In this document: positions 43,631 to 51,838 of the stretch, piece by piece
How the letters are laid out: every line of letters begins with the position of its first letter
How positions within the stretch are numbered: position 1 is the stretch's first letter
Origin: Mucilaginibacter oryzae
GTDB taxonomy: Bacteria; Bacteroidota; Bacteroidia; Sphingobacteriales; Sphingobacteriaceae
Assembly (NCBI RefSeq): GCF_003148845.1
Contig: NZ_QGHA01000001.1
Location: 1,116,001 to 1,180,000, forward strand
Reading direction: 5' to 3'
DNA: 64,000 bases
Position numbers and translations under genes: made by a program
The notes under the pieces: generated by a model
Database searches by the model: none
Told to the model about the DNA's origin: nothing
What the model saw: the letters and a program-made list of their open reading frames with translations, nothing else

Positions 43631-43822
43631 TTACTTAGCCGGTTTCACGCCTTCGCTGGTCATGAACACCCGCTTGATGCTGCCATCTTTGTTATAATAC
43701 AGGTAATCGATACAAACCGAGCGGTGAAAACTCCCCGCATCGGGTACCAAAGCGCCGTTATGATAAATAAAATATGATTTGCCCTTAAAATCAATGATAG
43801 CCTGGTGGTTGGTGTATTTTAT
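43631..43822 (-). pseudogene. 3' remnant of a second GH43 gene
   Basis: Sixty-three codons ending in TAA translate to a typical GH43 C-terminal part: YTNHQAIIDFKGKSYFIYHN, then RSVCIDYLYYNKDGSIKRV. Going upstream the frame closes at once with a stop at 43825-43823 and no start is available. The catalytic Asp/Asp/Glu part is missing. The sequence differs from the intact GH43 just upstream, so it is a different subfamily member cut down by a deletion. A 10-bp stem hairpin (43831-43854) marks the junction. The gene's terminator is still there. Confidence 0.85.
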
Positions 43823-43830
43823 TTATCCCG

Positions 43831-43854
43831 GTTGCCCGTGTCTCCACGGGCAAC
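43831..43854. terminator. GC-rich hairpin at the GH43 deletion junction
   Basis: GTTGCCCGTG and CACGGGCAAC form a perfect 10-bp stem with a TCTC loop, 7 bp past the stop of the intact GH43 gene. There is no T-run, so it may be a repeat element left at the junction as much as a terminator. Confidence 0.5.
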
Positions 43855-43861
43855 ACTCCAA

Positions 43862-44866
43862 TCATTTTCCCACAACCGGCCAACCGTCAACCCATTCCAA
43901 CCTTTCCACCCTCAACTTCGATATCCCCCGATCAGCCGCGTCATAGCCATGGAAAACAATATAATCCACACCATCAAATGTGCTTACACCGTTATGCCCT
44001 ACGCCATACCAGTTCTGATCGCCAGCCAGCAGGATACTGCCGCCGCCTTTATCCATAGTGGTGCCATCCTTGTCTACATAAGGCCCCTTGATTTTTTTTG
44101 AGCGGCCGATGATCATCTTATAGGTGCTTTTCGGCCCCTTACAGCAATAATCTATCGAAGCAAACAGGTAAAAATATTTGCCGTGTTTAAATATAAAAGG
44201 CGCTTCAATGGCGTTACCGCCTGCATCAACCGGGTTGCCGTCTACAGCAGGTAAATTCTCTGAAACAGCTTTTCTGCGGGTAGCTATGGTTGGGATTTTA
44301 TCGATGTTCTCCGCAACGCTTAACCTGTCCTTGCTCAGCTTTACCAATTTCAAGCCATCCCAAAACGAACCGAAAACCAGGTACGGCGTATCATCCTTAT
44401 CGGTAATTAAATTAGGGTCGATAGCGTTCCAGTTGGTTTTGCCGGGGAAGGATTGGATCACCCTGCCATGATCAACCCAACGATAAGCCGGGTCATCGGT
44501 ATGCAGCGTAGTATTGGTAGCCACGCCAACGGCCGAAGTATTTTTGCCAAAGGCCGATACCGAATAAAAAAGGTAATACAAGCCATTGTAAAAAGAGATG
44601 TCCGGTGCCCAGATATGGCCTTTAAAACCGGGTATGGCATCAACAGCCCATTGCGGGGCATTAGCGAATACCGGCTTTTCTGCTTTCCAATGCAGCCTGT
44701 CATTTGATGACCACATGGCGATGCCGTTGCCTGTGCAGAAGATATAGTAAATACTATCCTGCCGGGTCATCACCGGGTCATGTACTGATATATCGGTATG
44801 AAGTTGCTGCGCGTTGGTGATAACGCGCAGCAACAACAGGGGTATGATAACAACCAGCTTTTTCAA
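43862..44866 (-). CDS. GH43 endo-1,5-alpha-L-arabinanase
   Basis: A 334-residue exported five-bladed beta-propeller hydrolase (signal peptide about 1-20). The GH43 catalytic triad is complete: Asp30 in VHDP, Asp150 in IDPN and Glu221 in EAPF. GHIWAPDISFYNG (83-95) and the GVGHNGVSTFDG region near the C-terminus match arabinan endo-1,5-alpha-L-arabinosidases. It cuts the arabinan backbone, giving arabino-oligosaccharides to the GH51 enzyme encoded 2 bp upstream. It is of normal length and is the last intact gene of the operon. Confidence 0.9.
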   Translation of the reverse strand: MKKLVVIIPLLLLRVITNAQQLHTDISVHDPVMTRQDSIYYIFCTGNGIAMWSSNDRLHWKAEKPVFANAPQWAVDAIPGFKGHIWAPDISFYNGLYYLFYSVSAFGKNTSAVGVATNTTLHTDDPAYRWVDHGRVIQSFPGKTNWNAIDPNLITDKDDTPYLVFGSFWDGLKLVKLSKDRLSVAENIDKIPTIATRRKAVSENLPAVDGNPVDAGGNAIEAPFIFKHGKYFYLFASIDYCCKGPKSTYKMIIGRSKKIKGPYVDKDGTTMDKGGGSILLAGDQNWYGVGHNGVSTFDGVDYIVFHGYDAADRGISKLRVERLEWVDGWPVVGK

Positions 44867-44868
44867 GC

Positions 44869-46836
44869 TTATTTATTTTTGAGCCTTACTATTTTGAAGG
44901 TATATGGCTCAACATCCAGCTTTAAAGTAGTACCCGAAACAGTGAGGTTGCTACTTACCGGGCTAATAGCTGTAGGCGTTTCCAGCGAATTAACCGCATC
45001 TTTATCATCACTGCGCAACGTGATTACACGGGCTGTTTTCTGATAACCTTTTGAACCGGTAATTTTAAAGCTTGTACTTTTTGCCGAGGCCGTACTGTTC
45101 ACAAACTTAATAACCAGTTCGTTGGTGTTTTTGTCAAGGCTGGCGGTAGCATAGCAGCCATCCTGCCCGGCCACGGCCTGATCATTCAATAACAGCGGCA
45201 CAACATCGGTTCCTTTATTTAAGGAGAATAACTGCTGCACATAATAATTGGGCGACCCGTACGAATTGAGGTTGTCAAACCAGATCAAATCGGGTGTCCA
45301 TTGCCAGCCTTCCACATGGGCAAACAGCGGCGCGTATGAGGCCATGCGCACTACATCGGCATTGCGCTCCAGGCCTGTCATGAATGCGGCTTCAGCCAAA
45401 GCACATTCCCAGGTGTTTTTGTTTTTAGGGCTGCCGGTAACTACGTTTTGAGCAGCATATTCACCCGCGAAGATCTTAGGGCCTTTACGGTCATAATTAT
45501 CATAGCGTTTGGCATGCTCCAAAAACCATTTTGGCGAAGCGTAATAATGCTCATCCAAAATATCGGCACCTAAAGCGCGGAAAGTTTTATTGAGCAGATC
45601 GAACTCCTTGCCGCCGGGAAAAGGGCCAACTGCCGATACAATTTTAACATCAGGATATTTGCCCTTGATGGCTTTGGTGAAGGCTTTCCAGCGCTCGATG
45701 TATTGCGGGCCCCATTGCTCATTACCCACGCCCAGCATTTTTAAATGAAAAGGCGCCGGGTGACCGAGCTCGGTACGCAGCTTACCCCATTTGGTAGTGG
45801 CATCGCCATTGGCAAACTCAATCAGATCCAGCGCGTCCTGGATGTAGGGATCCAGTTTATCCATCGGCACCAGTTCGGCGGTATTAAACTCGCAGGCCAT
45901 ACCGCAGTTCAGGATAGGAAGGGGCGATGCGCCGATATCTTCGGCAGTCATGAAATACTCCATAAAACCTAAACCAAAGGTTTGGTAATAATCGGGCGTT
46001 AAACGGTGACTGAACTCGGTATTCCAGCGGTTGATGATATTGGTACGCTCGTCAATCGCGCCGATTGTTTTTTTCCATTGATAGCGCGTATTCAACTCCC
46101 GGCCCTCAACTATACAGCCGCCGGGGAAACGCAGGAAACCCGGCTTCATATCGGCCAGTTTCTGTACCAGGTCGGCACGCAAACCTCCGGGACGGTTTTT
46201 CCAGGTATGTTCAGGGAAAAGGGAAACCATATCCAGATCGATAATGCCTTTGCCGCTCATCCAAACATACAGCTGCGCTTTTTGCACCGTTGCCGATGCA
46301 TTAAATTTTACGCTGTAACGGTTCCACTCCTTATCGGTGGGGGTAAGTTCGGCTTTACCAATAATGGCGTTTTTATCGTCATGTAATTCAATGTTCAGCT
46401 TCACATTTTGATCGCCTTCCTGTTTAGCCATCACCGAAAAGCTGTATTCTTCGCCTGCTTTAATACCCATGCCGCGGAAGCCTTCGTTTGATAAACCGAA
46501 CGATCCGGTGGCCGAATCAATATAAACCTTGATAAAATGCGCGTTTTCGGGGCGTTCGGTAGCGCGGTTAATTACCTCCACACGACCATCGCCGCCATCT
46601 TTTTTTTGCTCATCCCAACCCATCAAAGGCATATTAAACTCAAACGACCGGTTTTTCACCAATTCGGCATAAACACCGCCGTCGGCAGCGAGGTTAATAT
46701 CCTCAAAAAATATCCCGTACATATTGGGCGAGATCTGCGCCTTTACCTTATCGGCATTAATGGTGTATTGCGCCTTCGCGCTGTTGGCACTCAATGCACC
46801 CGCGGCGCATAGCATCAAAAAAGCTTTCCTCAGCAT
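44869..46836 (-). CDS. GH51 alpha-L-arabinofuranosidase
   Basis: A 655-residue exported enzyme (signal peptide about 1-22) that releases terminal alpha-L-arabinofuranose. A carbohydrate-binding-type insert (about 85-210) precedes the GH51 barrel. Acid/base Glu373 lies in GVGNEQWGP and nucleophile Glu459 in AGEYAAQ. The C-terminal beta domain ends YTFKIVRLK. It is 13 bp from galM and 2 bp from the GH43 gene, so the three are one transcription unit. The size and insert are usual for Bacteroidota GH51 enzymes. Confidence 0.95.
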   Translation of the reverse strand: MLRKAFLMLCAAGALSANSAKAQYTINADKVKAQISPNMYGIFFEDINLAADGGVYAELVKNRSFEFNMPLMGWDEQKKDGGDGRVEVINRATERPENAHFIKVYIDSATGSFGLSNEGFRGMGIKAGEEYSFSVMAKQEGDQNVKLNIELHDDKNAIIGKAELTPTDKEWNRYSVKFNASATVQKAQLYVWMSGKGIIDLDMVSLFPEHTWKNRPGGLRADLVQKLADMKPGFLRFPGGCIVEGRELNTRYQWKKTIGAIDERTNIINRWNTEFSHRLTPDYYQTFGLGFMEYFMTAEDIGASPLPILNCGMACEFNTAELVPMDKLDPYIQDALDLIEFANGDATTKWGKLRTELGHPAPFHLKMLGVGNEQWGPQYIERWKAFTKAIKGKYPDVKIVSAVGPFPGGKEFDLLNKTFRALGADILDEHYYASPKWFLEHAKRYDNYDRKGPKIFAGEYAAQNVVTGSPKNKNTWECALAEAAFMTGLERNADVVRMASYAPLFAHVEGWQWTPDLIWFDNLNSYGSPNYYVQQLFSLNKGTDVVPLLLNDQAVAGQDGCYATASLDKNTNELVIKFVNSTASAKSTSFKITGSKGYQKTARVITLRSDDKDAVNSLETPTAISPVSSNLTVSGTTLKLDVEPYTFKIVRLKNK

Positions 46837-46849
46837 CTTTTATTTTTAT

Positions 46850-48022
46850 CTATTTAGAAAATTTGTAAATGGTAACGGTATGGTATGTTTGTCCGGGCTT
46901 TAACACTGTAGAAGCAAAAGCAGGTTGATTGGGAGCATCAGGGAAATGCTGTGTTTCCAGGCAAAAGGCCGAGCGGTGCGGATAAGCCTTACCGCCTTTG
47001 CCGTCTTTAGTTTCGCCGGTTAAAAAGTTGCCCGAATAAAATTGCAAACCAGGCTCTTCGGTAAACACCTCCATGGTAATGCCGGTAACGGTGCTTTTAA
47101 CCGTAGCAACAGGTGTGGTCAGGTCATGCTTGTTTAAAACAAAGTAATGGTCGTAACCTTTTCCGTTTGTTAACTGTTCATCGGCCACATCAATGTCTTT
47201 ACCAATAGGTTTTGAGGTGGTAAAATCAAAGGGGGTACCTTTAACCGGTTGCAACTTACCTGTCGGGATAAGCGTTTTATCCACCGGTAAAAACGCGTCG
47301 GCATTTATCTGCAATACGTTATCGGTAATGGTTTCATTGCCCGCGCCGTTCAGGTTGAAATAAGCGTGGTTGGTAAGGTTAACGATGGTGTTTTTATCGG
47401 TAGTGGCTTTATATTCAATTTTCAGCGAGTTATCATCCCCCAGGGTATACACTACGGTTGATGATAAATTACCCGGGTAACCGCCTTCGCCATCTTTAGA
47501 AACATAGGTTAACTCCAGTTGCGACGCGTTTAATTGCTTTGCGGTAAACACTTTGCCGTAAAAGCCGTTAAAGCCCCCGTGCAGCGTGTTTACGCCATCA
47601 TTAATATCCAATTGATAAGCCTTGCCATCCAAAGTAAATTTACCTTTGGCTATACGGTTACCGTAACGGCCAATAATGGCACCAAAATAAGGCTCGCCTT
47701 TTTTCTGGTAGCTTTTTAATGAATCGTACCCCAAAACCACATCAACCGGCTTGCCATCTTTATCGGGCACCAGCAGGCTTACCAACCGGCCGCCATAGTT
47801 AGTGATGGCTGCCGTAGCGCCACTCTTATTTTTAAGGGTAAACAATTGTACTTTTTGCCCCAGCACATCGGCATTAAAGTTTGCCGAATCCGGGATTTGT
47901 TGCGTAGTTGCCGCGGTTGAATCTTTCACGGTAGAGTCAGTTTTTTTCGGGTTGCCGTTGCATGCCGCGAAAAACACAGCCGAACAGCCTAATAGCATTA
48001 ATAAATTCCTGTTGCTTTTCAT
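46850..48022 (-). CDS. galM: Lipoprotein aldose 1-epimerase (mutarotase)
   Basis: A 390-residue lipoprotein (lipobox ending at Cys21, VFFAAC, then an STDSTVKDST-like polar tether). The mutarotase domain covers about 50-388, with the catalytic His in NLTNHAYFNL and Glu in ETQHFPDAPN. It interconverts alpha and beta anomers of free aldoses, here probably L-arabinose, outside the cytoplasm before uptake by the symporter. It begins the galM-GH51-GH43 unit, with its own candidate operator (48141-48160) after the symporter terminator. Confidence 0.92.
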   Translation of the reverse strand: MKSNRNLLMLLGCSAVFFAACNGNPKKTDSTVKDSTAATTQQIPDSANFNADVLGQKVQLFTLKNKSGATAAITNYGGRLVSLLVPDKDGKPVDVVLGYDSLKSYQKKGEPYFGAIIGRYGNRIAKGKFTLDGKAYQLDINDGVNTLHGGFNGFYGKVFTAKQLNASQLELTYVSKDGEGGYPGNLSSTVVYTLGDDNSLKIEYKATTDKNTIVNLTNHAYFNLNGAGNETITDNVLQINADAFLPVDKTLIPTGKLQPVKGTPFDFTTSKPIGKDIDVADEQLTNGKGYDHYFVLNKHDLTTPVATVKSTVTGITMEVFTEEPGLQFYSGNFLTGETKDGKGGKAYPHRSAFCLETQHFPDAPNQPAFASTVLKPGQTYHTVTIYKFSK

Positions 48023-48140
48023 AATTTTAAGGTTACGGGCTAAGCTCTTTTTAAGCTTTACAGCCGCTTCATTATTGATAATTGGGTTTAACTGATCGGT
48101 TAGCCATCAGCATGACCAATGTATAAAAAATAAATTTATA

Positions 48141-48160
48141 ATTGTTAAAAAAACACTTAA
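48141..48160. promoter_or_regulatory. Candidate arabinose operator upstream of galM
   Basis: Minus-strand TTAAGTGTTTTTTTAACAAT matches the araB-upstream site TTAAGTGTTATTTCGACAAT at 17 of 20 positions, and both are followed by ATTATAAAT or TATAAAT. It lies 119 bp before galM. See the Nudix regulator. Confidence 0.5.
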
Positions 48161-48177
48161 AATAATTAACAAAAAAA

Positions 48178-48198
48178 AGCCCCGCCTCGCGCGGGACT
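48178..48198 (-). terminator. Terminator of the symporter gene
   Basis: On the minus strand AGTCCCGC and GCGGGGCT pair (8 bp, one G-U) around GCGAG, followed by TTTTTTT. It splits the locus into two transcription units: araB to the symporter, and galM to GH43. Confidence 0.9.
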
Positions 48199-48231
48199 TT
48201 TCTTATTCAAAAATCAAATTTATTCACCCCC

Positions 48232-49932
48232 TTACCAAAACTTAACGTAAAGCATGGTAAGTAGTATCAACGTCACCACAATCAGCGCCATTGTCGATTT
48301 TTCGACCTTGAACATGCTGCGTGGTATCTCAAGTGCTTTAGGATTAACTTTCGGTCCGGCCAGGCTGATACCGATAGTCACAATCATCGTGAAGAGGAAC
48401 GATAAGCCCATACAGATCAGGAAAGGGATTTCGTATCCGCCCTTGCCATTCGGGAAAGCTGTGTACAGGAAGGTTTCGTGACCAAACAGCTTAGGCGCGT
48501 AGTTATTAAACAGCACCGACATGCCAAAGCTTGTCAGGATGCCCGCGATGGCCGCCGCACTGGTAGTCCGTTTCCAGAAGAAACCCAAAATAAAAATGGC
48601 AAAGATACCCGGGCTTATAAAGCCGGTATACTTTTGGATAAAGGTAAAACCGCCTTCGCCGCCTATACCCAACAGATCCTTCCAGGTAAGGATAATGGAA
48701 AACAGCAAAGCCGCAACAATGGTCAATCTGCCAAATACCACCATGCTTTTTTCGCTGGCTTCTTTGTTAATGTGTTTTTTGTAGATATCCAATGTAAAAA
48801 TGGTACTGATACTGTTAGCCTTACCAGCCAGCGAAGCTACGATAGCCGCGGTTAAAGCCGCTACTGACAGGCCTTTGAGGCCGGTTGGCAAAAAGCCGAG
48901 AATAGCCGAATAGGCGTTATCAATTTTAAAGTGACCGCCGGTAGCCATCTCCTGCTGCAACGCGCCGTTTTTGTACAACACGTAAGCCGCGATACCCGGC
49001 AACACCACAATTACCGGCATGGCCAGTTTCATTAAGCCGGCAAAAAGGATACCGGTACGGGCCGTTTTCAAATCGGCACCCAAAGCACGCTGGGTAATGT
49101 ACTGGTTACAACCCCAGTAGTTAAGGTTCACAATCCACTGACCGGCAAAATACATAGCGATACCCGGCAGGGCGAGGTATTTGTTGATCTCTTCCTGCGG
49201 CGCACCCGGTTTAGGCTTGGCCATCATCATTTTAAAGTGATCCGGTGCATCGCTCACCATTTTATTTAAACCGGCTAATGCATCTTTACCTAAACCAAAA
49301 TGATCGCTCACCAGGGTTAGGGCAATATAGGTAGTTGCCAAACCGCCAATCACCAGCACCAATACCTGGATCACATCGGTAAAGCCAATCACCTTCATGC
49401 CGCCAAGGGTGATAAACAGGGCGAAAATGGATAACGCGATGATGATCTCGTGCAGATAACCGCCGCCCATCAGGTTATTGATAGCCAAGGCACCTAAATA
49501 AAGTATCGAAGTAAGGTTCACCAGTACATACAACAGCAACCAGAAAATGGCCATAATAAAGCTCACCGTTTCGTTATAACGGTTATGCAAAAACTGCGGC
49601 ATGGTGAAGATCTTGTTCTTGAGGAAGATAGGGATGAACCACACGGCCACGATGATGAGCGCGATAGCGGCAACCCATTCGTAGGCGGCAACCGCAAGCC
49701 CCACCTCAAAACCCTGTCCGCTGGTACCGATAAACTGCTCGGCCGAAATATTCGACGCGATTAGTGAAGCACCAATAGCCCACCAGGTAAGCGAACCCTC
49801 GGCCAGGAAAAAATCATGACTATCAGATACGCCCTTCACCTTTTTGCGGCTGTACACCCAGTACCCGTAGCCCGTAACTACAATAAAATAGATTACGAAG
49901 ATGACGTAATCAATAGTTGCAAATTTGTTCAT
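48232..49932 (-). CDS. Sodium/sugar symporter (SSS family)
   Basis: A 566-residue inner-membrane transporter of the solute:sodium symporter family with about 14 transmembrane helices. Typical segments are SNISAEQFIGTSGQGFEVG (about 60-78), the WVNLNYWGCNQYITQRALGA region (about 263-282) and LAGKANSISTIFTLDIYKK (about 370-388). In this setting it most likely imports L-arabinose with sodium. It is the last gene of the araB-D-GH27-A unit, separated from araA by 371 bp of repeats, and has a strong terminator. Confidence 0.93.
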   Translation of the reverse strand: MNKFATIDYVIFVIYFIVVTGYGYWVYSRKKVKGVSDSHDFFLAEGSLTWWAIGASLIASNISAEQFIGTSGQGFEVGLAVAAYEWVAAIALIIVAVWFIPIFLKNKIFTMPQFLHNRYNETVSFIMAIFWLLLYVLVNLTSILYLGALAINNLMGGGYLHEIIIALSIFALFITLGGMKVIGFTDVIQVLVLVIGGLATTYIALTLVSDHFGLGKDALAGLNKMVSDAPDHFKMMMAKPKPGAPQEEINKYLALPGIAMYFAGQWIVNLNYWGCNQYITQRALGADLKTARTGILFAGLMKLAMPVIVVLPGIAAYVLYKNGALQQEMATGGHFKIDNAYSAILGFLPTGLKGLSVAALTAAIVASLAGKANSISTIFTLDIYKKHINKEASEKSMVVFGRLTIVAALLFSIILTWKDLLGIGGEGGFTFIQKYTGFISPGIFAIFILGFFWKRTTSAAAIAGILTSFGMSVLFNNYAPKLFGHETFLYTAFPNGKGGYEIPFLICMGLSFLFTMIVTIGISLAGPKVNPKALEIPRSMFKVEKSTMALIVVTLILLTMLYVKFW

Positions 49933-49950
49933 TATTAGGTTTTAATTTGG

Positions 49951-49987
49951 CCTCACCCAACCCTCCCGGGGGGAGAGGGCTTTGCTA
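49951..49987. repeat. Repeat family D, left half of a split copy
   Basis: CCTCACCCAACCCTCCC followed by GAGAGGGCTTT matches the left half of the complete element at 62573-62638. Its right half lies at 50272-50304, about 285 bp away. Confidence 0.75.
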
Positions 49988-50028
49988 AGCATTTGGTTTA
50001 GTTTGTTTATATTCTTCTCAATTTTTTT

Positions 50029-50117
50029 GTCTGAACTCGAATTTGGGGGAATTAAGGAATTTTACAGAATGCCTGGCAAATTCCTTAATTTCTCAATTTG
50101 TTTAATTCGGGTTCAGA
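50029..50117. repeat. Repeat family A, copy 2
   Basis: Starts GTCTGAACTCGAATTT and ends AATTCGGGTTCAG, with an inner 13-bp perfect stem AATTAAGGAATTT/AAATTCCTTAATT. It is inserted in the araA-symporter gap, inside the split family D element. Confidence 0.85.
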
Positions 50118-50143
50118 AAGAACCGAATTAACAATTCGCCGCC

Positions 50144-50253
50144 GCCGCCCGGCTCCATCCAACTGGCTGTTATTCCCCAGGCCTTTGGCCTGCTACTCTA
50201 TAAGGTAGGCCAGAGGCCGAGAAATAGTTGCCACCCGGCTGGAGCCGGGCGGC
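50144..50253. repeat. Repeat family C, complete copy
   Basis: GCCGCCCGGCTCC and GGAGCCGGGCGGC form perfect 13-bp ends of an inverted repeat of about 52 bp per arm. The inner part carries GGCCTTTGGCC and CGGCCTCTGGCC-like blocks. A partial copy is at 11311-11375. Confidence 0.8.
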
Positions 50254-50271
50254 TGATTTTCTTTTTTTTTT

Positions 50272-50304
50272 AAGTCTCCCCTCCGGGGGAGATTTAGAGG
50301 GGGT
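50272..50304. repeat. Repeat family D, right half of a split copy
   Basis: AAGTCTCCCCTCC followed by GGGGGAGATTTAGAGGGGG corresponds to the right half of the element at 62573-62638. It touches the araA stop codon. Confidence 0.75.
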
Positions 50305-51791
50305 TAATACGCCGAGTCATTCCACCTGATCTCGTTCCTGAACTGATCAAGCTTAGTATCCTTGCCAATGCGTAAAAACTCAATACCCGCCATATCCGCG
50401 AAATCATTGATCAGCTCTGCAGACAGGTTTTGGCTATAAGCTGTGTGGTGCGCGCCACCGGCATAGATCCAGGCCGCGCAACCGGTTTTCATATCGGGCA
50501 GTGGTTTCCAAAGTACCCTTGCTACCGGCAGGTTTGGCAGGTCTTCAACCGGCTCAATCGCTTCTACCTCGTTAACAATTAAACGGAAACGGTTGCCCAT
50601 ATCCACAATCGAAGCGTTCAGCGCAGCGCCGCCGGCAACATTAAATACCAAACGTGCAGGATCGGCTTTGCCACCAATACCCAGCGGGTGAACTTCTAAA
50701 GATGCCTTGCCATTAGCCAGGCTGCTATCCACCTCTAACATGTGCGAGCCTAAAACCAACGCATTGTTCGGGTCGAAGTGGTAGGTGTAATCTTCCATAA
50801 ACGCGTTACCGCCCGGCAGGCCTGCGCCCATTACTTTAAAGGCACGTACCAGGGCCGCGGTTTTCCAGTCGCCTTCACCGGCAAAACCGTAACCGTCTGC
50901 CATCAGGCGTTGTGATGCGATGCCCGGCAACTGGATCATGCCGTGCAGGTCTTCAAACGTATCGCTGAAACCTTTGTAACCGCCATCCTGTAAAAACTTG
51001 CGTAAGCCAAGTTCAATTTTGGCAGCATCATAAACTGACTGGTACCTTGCACCACCTTGTTTCAGGTCGTCGGCCATGTTGTAGGTAGCTTCGTATTCGT
51101 CGATCAGGGTTTTAACCTCGGCATCGCTGATGCTGTTAACCACCGCTACCAGGTCGCCCACACCGTGGGTATTTACGGCGAAACCGAATTTAAGTTCAGC
51201 CTCTACTTTATCGCCATCGGTAACGGCCACAAAGCGCATGTTATCGCCAAAACGCACAAATTTTGCGCCTTGCCAGTCGTACCAGCCTGCAGCTGCACGG
51301 CTCCAGCTTTCAATATCTTTCAGCACTTCGCTATCCTGCCAGTGCCCAACAACTACCTTGCGGTTCATGCGCATGCGCGATACCATAAAACCGAACTCCC
51401 TGTCGCCGTGGGCGCTTTGGTTCAGGTTCATGAAATCCATATCAATCGAGCTCCATGGAATATCGCGGTTGTATTGGGTATGCAGGTGCAGCATAGGTTT
51501 TTTCAGGATGCTTAACCCGCGGATCCACATTTTGGCCGGAGAAAAAGTATGCATCCATGCAATAATACCGATACAGTTTTCGGCAACGTTGGCCTGTTGC
51601 AGGGTCTGATAAATTTCTTCGGTAGATTTTACCACCGGTTTGTATACCACGCGTACGGGGATATTGGCAGCGGCATCAATACCTTTGGCAATTTCCTGCG
51701 AGTGCTCGGCAACTTTTTTAAGCGTTTCTTCTCCGTATAAATTCTGGCTCCCGGTAATGAACCATACTTCAAATGTTTTTAAATCGATCAT
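50304..51791 (-). CDS. araA: L-arabinose isomerase
   Basis: A 495-residue cytosolic enzyme converting L-arabinose to L-ribulose, the first step of the pathway, with a manganese-dependent active site. The N-terminal [19 protein letters not shown], the central [14 protein letters not shown] and [11 protein letters not shown] segments, and the HHTAYS near the C-terminus are AraA hallmarks. The length equals that of E. coli AraA. It lies 47 bp after the GH27 gene and before the symporter gene, with a 371-bp repeat cluster between araA and the latter. Confidence 0.98.
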   Translation of the reverse strand: MIDLKTFEVWFITGSQNLYGEETLKKVAEHSQEIAKGIDAAANIPVRVVYKPVVKSTEEIYQTLQQANVAENCIGIIAWMHTFSPAKMWIRGLSILKKPMLHLHTQYNRDIPWSSIDMDFMNLNQSAHGDREFGFMVSRMRMNRKVVVGHWQDSEVLKDIESWSRAAAGWYDWQGAKFVRFGDNMRFVAVTDGDKVEAELKFGFAVNTHGVGDLVAVVNSISDAEVKTLIDEYEATYNMADDLKQGGARYQSVYDAAKIELGLRKFLQDGGYKGFSDTFEDLHGMIQLPGIASQRLMADGYGFAGEGDWKTAALVRAFKVMGAGLPGGNAFMEDYTYHFDPNNALVLGSHMLEVDSSLANGKASLEVHPLGIGGKADPARLVFNVAGGAALNASIVDMGNRFRLIVNEVEAIEPVEDLPNLPVARVLWKPLPDMKTGCAAWIYAGGAHHTAYSQNLSAELINDFADMAGIEFLRIGKDTKLDQFRNEIRWNDSAY

Positions 51792-51838
51792 ATATGTCAG
51801 TTAGTGATTTATTGAGTTAGTGAATTAGTGATTTGGTT

